In this document: in pieces, positions 1 to 7,000 of the stretch | How positions within the stretch are numbered: the stretch's first letter is position 1 | Layout: each line of letters starts with the position of its first letter | Origin: Synura sp. LO234KE | Taxonomy: Eukaryota; Sar; Synurophyceae; Synurales; Mallomonadaceae | Assembly (NCBI GenBank): GCA_015143735.1 | Contig: VKHC01000565.1 | Coordinates: 1 to 11,017 of the forward strand | DNA length: 11,017 nt | Direction of reading: 5' to 3' | Made by a program: the position numbers and the translations under genes | Notes under the pieces: model-generated | Database searches by the model: none | Told to the model about the DNA's origin: nothing | What the model saw: only the letters and a program-made list of their open reading frames with translations

Positions 1-1770
1 GTGTGCACGTCGGCCCCGCGGTCCAGAAGCAGTTTTACGGACTCCTTCGCCCCAATGTAACACGCAGTGGAGAGAGCTGTGTCACCGTTCTACAGCCGAG
101 GAGAAGGAAGAGACCGACACCGACCCAGAGACAGGACAAACGGACAGACAACAGTAACACCACATCAATATCCCGACCAACAACTCTATAGAATACGTTA
201 CTCACAGCCACCACGTCCGCCAACACATCTAGGCAGAAGACACAGTAGGTATAATCACAGCGTGAGGGCACCCTCTCCGCTTACTTCATCCCGGTCATTG
301 ATAGCGGCTCCCATGTCCAGCAGCAACGCGATATTCTCGGCACATGACATTGCCAGGATGAGGGCAGTGGCACCAGTCTTAAGACCACACACAGGCCCGC
401 CATCACATTAAATAATCGTAGAAGGGAAGCTCGCTCAAAAGTATACAGTCTTAAAATGGAATGCCCTCCCTGATCCGTCCCATCCTCACATTAATCCTGG
501 AGTGAATATTTGAGCCACGGTCCAGAAGCAGTCGTATCATACGGGAAGACGAAGCGCACACCGAAGCCTTAGTCAAGGGATCGAATCCGGCCTATGAACA
601 AACATACAAACACATTCTTTGATCTTCATTCAATCTGATCTCGTAACCTCGTCGTAAGCAGCCCCATCAATGTTCGATATAACCATGTTGACAATCGGGT
701 GGTAGGACGTGGGGCGGGCGGTCATTCACTTGCCTTGTCCTTCATCAAAATATCCGCTCCGTGTTCGAGAAGAACTTGCGCGACTTTAATATGATCCCGC
801 CCACAGGCAACGATAAGCGGAGTGGATCCCACCTGATAGGTCCGGGTCACGAGATCCATGCGGGTTGACCAACGAATAAAAAACAGTTACAGGGGAAGAA
901 TAGACGAAGCGTTGCGTTCGGGAGGCATCTACATGTGTAAAAAGTCATAAAGCTCAATGGATTGCGCCCTGATGTTATCATAAATGCATGTCTAACAGAC
1001 TTATATATGGCGATAAATAGACGAATATATTTACTTTTTGTTTTGTTTTTAAACTTAGCAATAACCCCTACCACCGTCTGCAACGAGCGTATGATTCATT
1101 CATTTTCAGTAGGTTCCCTTCCTCAGACCTTCGCTTACCACATTCTTTCGATTTATGTTCGCTCCTCTCTCCAGCAACAGGCGTGCAATATCCGCATGTC
1201 CAGACTCTGCGGCGCTATGCAACAGTGATTTCTTGCCCTAAATAACAAACAAAAGATACCCTGTCATCATATGGCCCATATATGATAAACGAGACGTTAC
1301 CAGACACCCGTTCCATCCAAGGGCAGTACAGATCCGCTCCACGAAATAGAATGAAAATGACTTACCGGCAGAACCTTGTCGACGTCGATGTCGAGTTGTT
1401 CTATCATCTCTTTCACAATCGTTATATTTCCGTCCGACACGGCGAGCGCAAAATATCGCTTGGGATTCTGTGGGTGAGAAAGATGAGCGAGACGTCAAGT
1501 ACAGAGTCGAGATAATGTCAAGGACTCAAGCATTCTTAACCAAATAACGCTATAGTTAACAATAATTCCCGACTATTTCATAAACTCTTAAATTTATGCA
1601 CGTAACAGGATAATAATCTTTAAGGGAAGAGATGTACCCATACGTATACATTAAGGCGGAGTGTGGGTAAATGTAATTTTTCTCACCGATGATCGTAACC
1701 AAGCGTCATGTGCCTGCATCTCCATAGATGCTGGTCGCAGAGAAAATAACATGTACTTAAAATAAGACAT
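1..1770 (-). CDS. Ankyrin-repeat protein, 5' part (runs off the left edge)
   Basis: Spliced gene read on the minus strand. Exons in order: 1687-1770, 1366-1467, 1139-1237, 734-832, 490-591, 285-377 and 1-89 (continues outside). All introns are phase 0. After a short N-terminal exon, each exon encodes one ankyrin repeat of 31-34 residues. Visible signatures include GKKSLLHSAAESGHADIARL, then VGSTPLIVACGRDHIKVAQV and LLLDRGADVH. Repeat ends read GANIN, GADIL, GSNIH and GAAIN, each joining smoothly across an intron to the next x-G-x-T-P/A-L turn. Ankyrin repeats form a stacked helical scaffold for protein binding; the partner is unknown. Three in-frame ATGs are possible starts (1770, 1752, 1725), with an in-frame TAA just upstream of 1770; the sequence does not choose between them. 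Introns are 112-306 bases, and one has a GC donor. No enzyme, signal peptide or membrane segment is visible. The ankyrin identity is very secure; the exact start is not. Confidence 0.87.
592..733 (-). other. GC-AG intron in the left ankyrin gene
   Basis: On the minus strand the exon at 734-832 ends ...GACAAG and the intron starts gcaagtga. This matches the strong AG|GCAAGT form typical of minor-class GC-AG introns that the major spliceosome uses. The acceptor is at 592-593, before GCCGGATTC. Splicing keeps phase 0 and joins the repeat end GADILMKDK to AGFDPL in correct ankyrin register. No nearby GT donor preserves the reading frame as well. Confidence 0.72.
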
Positions 1771-2575
1771 ATCAATTTAAAGATTGTAGAATATGCAGAC
1801 GAAAGAACAATAAATTAACAAAAAAAAACTATCTAGAACTCACACAAACGGTAAACCAGAGAATTGCAGCAAAAGTTCTCAAATGCACCAAAAAAATATT
1901 CAACATGTAAGTCTTCTAACCCATCCCAACAAAATATTCAACCAACTATGTTTAAATATCACGTTCATCTAAAAACTACAGCCAACAGAAAAATGACCGG
2001 AACTTTACAGCAGAAAATCGAATAGTAGAGAATAGTATGGCTGGAAAATAACGTGAAATACCTTTCCCTCTGTTATTTGGCTGCAGGATATCAAATAGAA
2101 AGCGGAATATATTCATCCGACGTCACAACTAACAACACAACTTAAATTTCTAGCCCAAAACCCCTGAAGATATTATTCTCCAGTAAGAAAATATTTAAGA
2201 GCTGTCAATTATTTAAAATAAGAAATTATGGAATTATAAAAAAATTATGGAGAAATTCGTTTATTAAAAAAAATTCATGACTAAATACGGAACATGCTCA
2301 GCTGTGAATGAATGCAATACAAGATACAGTTACATATTGGCCGGACTTCGCCCGCACGCCCTTGGGTTTCCTATGTTTCTAGTTGTAATAGCTTCCTCGG
2401 TTCATTCCGATATTGTTGTTGCATAATGCATATGTATTTTACATGTTCCTCCTGTATTGGTTCAGAGTTCCTGACAGTTTCAGCCGCGTAGTTGTTGATT
2501 GAGGTAATGGAAAATTGTATTGAAGTGCAACCACGACTTCTTTCACTTCATATGCAGCAAACATAAAATATCTGT
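1771..2575. other. AT-rich intergenic region between divergent ankyrin genes
   Basis: About 800 bases with no convincing coding exon on either strand. Composition is clearly more AT-rich than the flanking exons, with A- and T-runs around 1820-2270. The left gene is transcribed leftwards and the next gene rightwards, so both promoters should lie here. I see no defined TATA box or operator that I would call. A short sequence, aatattcaac, occurs twice (around 1896 and 1936). The stretch 2340-2575 is less AT-rich and may hold the 5' leader of the plus-strand gene. Confidence 0.6.
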
Positions 2576-3522
2576 ATGGGAAATTCGATAAATTATATTT
2601 CAGGTGTGGGACGCTTAGACGTGTCTTGTGTTCCTCACTTGATTTTGATTCGCACTTGTTGCTTTCATAGGTCCCCCTGTTCGTCCTCAGGATTCTGTAT
2701 TTGTTAATTCAGGGTACTGGCATTCAGCAAACCTTAGTAGCATGCTAAGTTATTACCCAGATTTGGTAAATGTGACAGATGGAGTAAGTATACTTTTTAT
2801 GCTCTGGCTTACGCTCCTAATCTACTTTATATCGTTAGGAGGGATTCACGGCATTGATGAGAGTCGCGCAGAACCTCCCACGAAATAGTACAGGGGCAAC
2901 AAGGATATTGCTTAATAATGGCGCGGATCCAAATCTGCAGGATGTTCGGGTGAGTCAATTTGACTGTGTTATTATACCTATATCTGAAAATTAGCCCGTA
3001 CAGGCAAGCAACATGACCCCGCTGATGCTGGCCGCGGCGAGGCAGCAATTAGCGATTGTTAAAGAAATTTTAATGGCGGAAAATCTGATACAAGCGAATC
3101 TTAGCCTCCGGAATCTGGTGAGTTTGTGGATATGCGATTTCTAGTATACATAAATTGGACGGTTGACTCTAACTTACAGGCGGGCGACACCGCCGCTCAT
3201 ATCGCGGCAAGCCGCGGTGACATTAAGATAGTGGAGGCCCTACACCGTGCAGGCGCCAACCTGCACCTCTATAATAACGTAAGTAAACAGTTTCGATTTT
3301 GTTCCAACGTTTTCTGTAGCCTCAGCGTGCACAGGCTGGCTTTCGACCTTCTGAAGTTGCTAGGAGGAAAGGATACCTGGAGGTAAGCCAGCGTGTAGTT
3401 CTTCTCATGCGACGAGGACCAGCCACACCGCCCTCCTCAGAAGGCGATAGTGTTTAATTTAAGATTTTTTTTAATCCTAGCTACACAAAGACCTCTTGAT
3501 ACTTGTTGAGCCGGTAGCTTAG
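2576..3522 (+). CDS. Short ankyrin-repeat protein, complete
   Basis: Proposed exons: 2576-2603, 2671-2783, 2839-2949, 3004-3117, 3180-3278, 3335-3382 and 3481-3522, ending at TAG. Ankyrin repeats are plain in the middle exons: EGFTALMRVAQ with ILLNNGADPNLQD, then TPLMLAAARQQLAIVKEIL, then AGDTAAHIAASRGDIKIVEA with AGANLHLYNN. The last repeat is split: AGFRPSEVARRKGYLE joins to LHKDLLILVEPVA and stop. From 2783 on, all introns are phase 0 and most are 54-62 bases, much shorter than in the left gene. The first exon is the weak part. ATG at 2576 gives MGNSINYIS with a phase-1 intron (2604-2670). The alternative is a phase-0 acceptor at 2690/2691 fed by an unseen exon. No catalytic domain is seen; the likely role is protein binding. 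A different last acceptor (after ctcag near 3438) would change the C-terminus. Confidence 0.82.
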
Positions 3523-3528
3523 AATAAA
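3523..3528 (+). promoter_or_regulatory. AATAAA polyadenylation signal candidate
   Basis: A perfect AATAAA begins on the base right after the TAG stop at 3520-3522. Position and match suit the 3' end of the plus-strand ankyrin gene and would imply a very short 3' untranslated region. It also supports the chosen last exon (3481-3522). Confidence 0.5.
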
Positions 3529-3851
3529 ATTCTTATCAACCATTATGCTGTGAGGTCAATGGCGAATTTAAGATGTACAGAAACAACGGAGAATCATCGT
3601 ATAGTTAACTAGTTTATGGATAGTTTTCGAGCAAAATAGTAGCTTTGCTTTTAAGGCATGATGACGATGATCATACCACATTAGGTCGACCACATCACGG
3701 TACTGGCTGTTAGCGTGCTCGACAGTGTTTCTTTAGTAGGAACGTCCTCCTCCGGGGGGGGAGTACGCGCGTCCCCTTCTCTTTAGTTGGGGACGTCGTC
3801 ATTGCGTACTCACTATGATCCCCGGGCGAGGAGGAGGAGGCCGCCTACTAC
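3529..3851. other. Intergenic spacer
   Basis: No coding exon is supported. The first 200 bases are AT-rich and featureless to my eye. The remainder holds the duplicated and palindromic stretch listed separately. A small open stretch from the ATG at 3815 runs about 51 codons to a TAG at 3968, but it lies mostly within the repeat copy and shows no protein-like signature. Confidence 0.5.
3731..3811. repeat. Imperfect direct repeat with overlapping inverted repeat
   Basis: Ctttagtaggaacgtcctc at 3731-3749 is nearly repeated as ctttagttggggacgtcgtc at 3781-3800, 50 bases apart. Overlapping it, gagtacgc (3761-3768) pairs with gcgtactc (3804-3811), and gtcccc (3771-3776) pairs with ggggac (3789-3794). 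This gives a bulged hairpin. An eight-G run (3754-3761) sits at its left edge. It lies just upstream of repeat copy A and could be the edge of a larger element. Confidence 0.55.
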
Positions 3852-4019
3852 TACCGACTATAGTGGCACCATCTAAAGTTTCCACCACTAAATACCCAGC
3901 TATAGTTGTAGTAGCCGTGGGTGGACCAGCTATAGCTGGATATCGAATTATAAATCCCCAGGAGCTATAGCAGGTGACCAAAAAAGGTACTCGGCGTTTT
4001 GTGGATTTGGTGGTGAACC
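3852..4019. repeat. CTATAG repeat, copy A
   Basis: It contains the 12-base palindrome CAGCTATAGCTG (3927-3938) and several variants (ccgactatag, cagctatagt, gagctatagc). The order of blocks matches copy B at 9661-10020. Shared blocks: accgacta-agtgg-acca, then tccaccactaaa, then tacccagctatag, then tggaccagctatagct, then aattnTAAATncccag, then gctatagc-ggtgaccaa, then a GGT/TTGG-rich tail with ggtgaac. Copy A is shorter and more diverged. It codes for nothing recognisable; a short nonautonomous mobile element or dispersed satellite fits best. Confidence 0.68.
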
Positions 4020-4023
4020 AACT

Positions 4024-7000
4024 ATTGCCATTAGACAAAACAACCCAGCAAGACGCCTTTATCCAGCACCACCACGTCATCAGAGTTCTGCCCAAGTATC
4101 CATATCTGTGGCGCGCAGCACGACTCCGGCTTCTCGCTCCAAATACCTGTCCAATCAAGCAGTCTCTCCCACTCCAACACGTCCTGCCATTGCCCAGCCT
4201 CCCACGACGGGCTACCCGCACCCACCATCCAAGAATACACACTTTACAGATAACAGTAGCACATGGTCCGTCTACCTCTGCATCGCGTGGTGTGGGCGTT
4301 AGAGTGGCGGGAAGACACTAATTTCGAATCGTAACGTGCTCTCAGTCGACTGCGACAACGGGTAGGTCACGACGACAGGCTAGCGGCCAAGACTCGCGAC
4401 TCATCACCAACACTTCCCCCTTCTCCACTTCCCCGCAGTCCTCCAGTCCCAGTCCCAACGCGGCCGCTTTGAACAACCAAATTTCCGCCCCCTCCTCGTC
4501 CCTCTTCTTCGCTTCTTCACCGGCCCACCCGGAAACTGGAAGCCAAGTACAATTGACGGCAGGGCAGCCCCCACCTCCTCCAGTGGAGCGTATAGGAGCC
4601 TAACCGTTTCTGACAAGAGCAGAGAAGTGGGGAGGGCGGTGGGACAGGAAGCAGAGCACGGTGGGGGTCCGGTAGAATCCAGCAATTACCAAGGATCTCG
4701 ATCTCGTGATGATGATGAAATTGATTATGTTACTGTTGGAGGGCGAGCAACAAGGGGTGTCAGTGACAAGGGTAACCGAGGCCGTAGCGGTAAAAGTAAC
4801 GGAATATCGACTACGACGGTTACTTCGAAGGTTGACAGTGACCATGGGCTGAATACACAAGGTGATGGAGAAGGAGGGAAGAGTAACGGTGAGAATGGAC
4901 CAAGGGCCCACAGTCGGATAAACAAATCACTTACAAATCGGACCTACAGTGCGAATGGAAGTAACGGAAATGCTCATGATGAACAAAGGGAGGAACTAGA
5001 GCGGAGGGAGCGGGAGGAGAGGGCGGACGCGTTGTCGTTAGTCTCCGAGACGCGTCATGCAGTGCAAGACTTGAAGTCACAGATGGAGGATGTGTTGTTG
5101 GAGTTACAGTCTTTGGACCGAATGAAGGTGGAGTTGGAGAGGGAGCAGGTGAAGGCCAACGCGCGACTGACCAAAGCGAGGGAAGGAGATCGGTCAGCGG
5201 AAGCTACTGTTGGCGGTTACGTTGGAGCGTGCGGAGGCAGAGGAGTCGAATTTGGCGGTGTTGTGTGATACGGTTGCGCAGGCGGAGGAGCGGTGTAGGG
5301 CGGCGTTGGAGGAGGCGGAGAGGGTGCGGAGGGAGAGTCAGGAGCGGTTGAGGAGTGCGCAAGAGCGCGTGAAGAGGGTGCGGGAGGAGGCGAGTAGGCG
5401 GGCGGGGGAGACGCAGGAGGTGGAGAGGGCGATGGTAGGTTCAGGTCCCGGGTCGACCTCTGGAGGCGGCGGGAAGAAGGAAGAGTCGGTTACGGTGGTA
5501 GGTTGGGTGGAAACAGTCGTCGTGTTCATGCTGGGAGGAGTACAGCGGGGAGAGGAGGGGGTTAGGGAGACATTGCGAGGAGGGGGCCCGAGGGTGGCAG
5601 TGCAGGGGGTACAAGCGACCGAAGTAGGAGGAATCCACGCGTACTGACCGTTACCTCTAGCAGATCGCTCGAGCATGCGCAAGGGGCCACTGGGGCTATT
5701 AGTGGGCCAGGGGCTCGTGAGGAGAATGGGACTGAACTTGAGGGGGAAGGAGAGGACAGGAATGAGGATGTGGAGAGTGGAATCGTTGGTGGTGATGAGC
5801 GCCACGGGGATGTCCCGACCGTGTCAGAGCCTAGCGAAGGGCCACTGGATGTGGAGGAGGGGGAGCGTGTTCGACGGTTCGCGGATTGGAAAGAGTCCGT
5901 GGCTGCTCTGAAACACAGTCCGTATCGCGACGATCATGAGGGCGATGGAGAGGATGACAGTGGTCCTTCGGAGAGCCTCAATTACAACAACAAGAGTATC
6001 AATAATTATAATGATGGTAGTGGTGATGGCAGCCATGCGAGCAATAACTCCATATTCCGCCGAATGGTTATGAAGAGCGACGTGCAGAAGAGGAATGACA
6101 ACAACGTCGCCGTGGCAACGAACAGCCGCAACACAAACTCAAGCAATAAGAATACGAGTACCCCACCAGCTCCTCCTGCAACAACCACGTCATCGATTCG
6201 CATGTCTATGTCAGTGGCATCCCACCGGACACAGTCTGCTGGCCGTGTCCCAGCGAGGGAGGCCTATACCTTGTCTCGCGGCAGGGGGAGAAACGATGGA
6301 CAGGATGACGAGGAACCGTTTCAGCGAGAGGAGAGCCCCCGCAAAGGCCGTCGTCGCGCCCCTCCCCCGCCGGTGGAGGCTTCAGTTCCAAGGCACTCCA
6401 ATCTCACTCAGGTCTGTGTCCTGTTGGTCGCGTTTGCTAGTGCATCTTTCAGATGCGGAGTTGGACTGCCTTTACTAGTTTATTGGTTACAAGGGTGGCG
6501 TTACACAATAATAAGTAAATCTGACCGATCGTCGATAAAATGCCTGTTGGCGGTCTTCTGATTTGTATACTCGCAACGCTTTATAGATATCCATTCAGTT
6601 CGTGCATCTTTAAGTGTGTGCATTTATGCCTTGGGGCGCTCCCACGCCGTATAGCCGAACCCGCTCTAACGACTCTTGTCGGCATATCAACCCAGCTAAC
6701 ACGGTGTAACCGATCGAGGTTATTCACTAATTTGCCCGATTCTTATATGCAGGCCGACGGTCAAGACTATTCGGGACAACAGCAGGCGAGGAGGAAAGTC
6801 ATTCCTGTCACGGTCTCTGGATCTGGCCAGCCACAAGTTCAATTTCAACTCCCGGATGAACCTCCCGTCAACCGTAGGCCCTCATCAGCATCGGCCCGAA
6901 GCTCTTCCAAGGATGACAACAGGAATACGATGGGGAGGAGTCCAGGAAGTCGCGCTCCAGTGTCCCGGGCCTCCGTGTCTTCCTTGCCGGGCCGAGGAAG

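Noticed and set aside
35-271. Minus-strand open frame of 78 codons with a faint ankyrin look
   Set aside because: It runs through the intron at 90-284, starts outside the exon borders, and shares only a few residues with the pattern. The exon at 1-89 is read in another way, with the full consensus.
847-1228. Overlapping open frames on both strands (78 and 88 codons)
   Set aside because: They fall mostly in the 306-base intron of the left ankyrin gene, are AT-driven and hydrophobic, and show no repeat or domain pattern.
3383-3503. Alternative last exon of the middle ankyrin gene, acceptor near 3438
   Set aside because: It gives a hydrophobic tail unrelated to ankyrin. The acceptor at 3480 has a better T-rich tract and gives a helix-like ending followed by AATAAA.
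3815-3970. Plus-strand ATG-started open frame of about 51 codons
   Set aside because: Nearly all of it is repeat copy A sequence, and no splice donor joins it convincingly to the large gene.
3799-4242. Minus-strand open frame of 147 codons
   Set aside because: It covers repeat copy A and the antisense of the Ser/Pro-rich region. Its composition (Trp, Arg, Gly, Thr strings) follows the repeat, and no domain is seen.
5338-5805. Minus-strand open frame of 155 codons
   Set aside because: Antisense of the purine-rich coiled-coil region; Pro/Thr/Ser-rich because its complement is Gly/Glu/Arg-rich.
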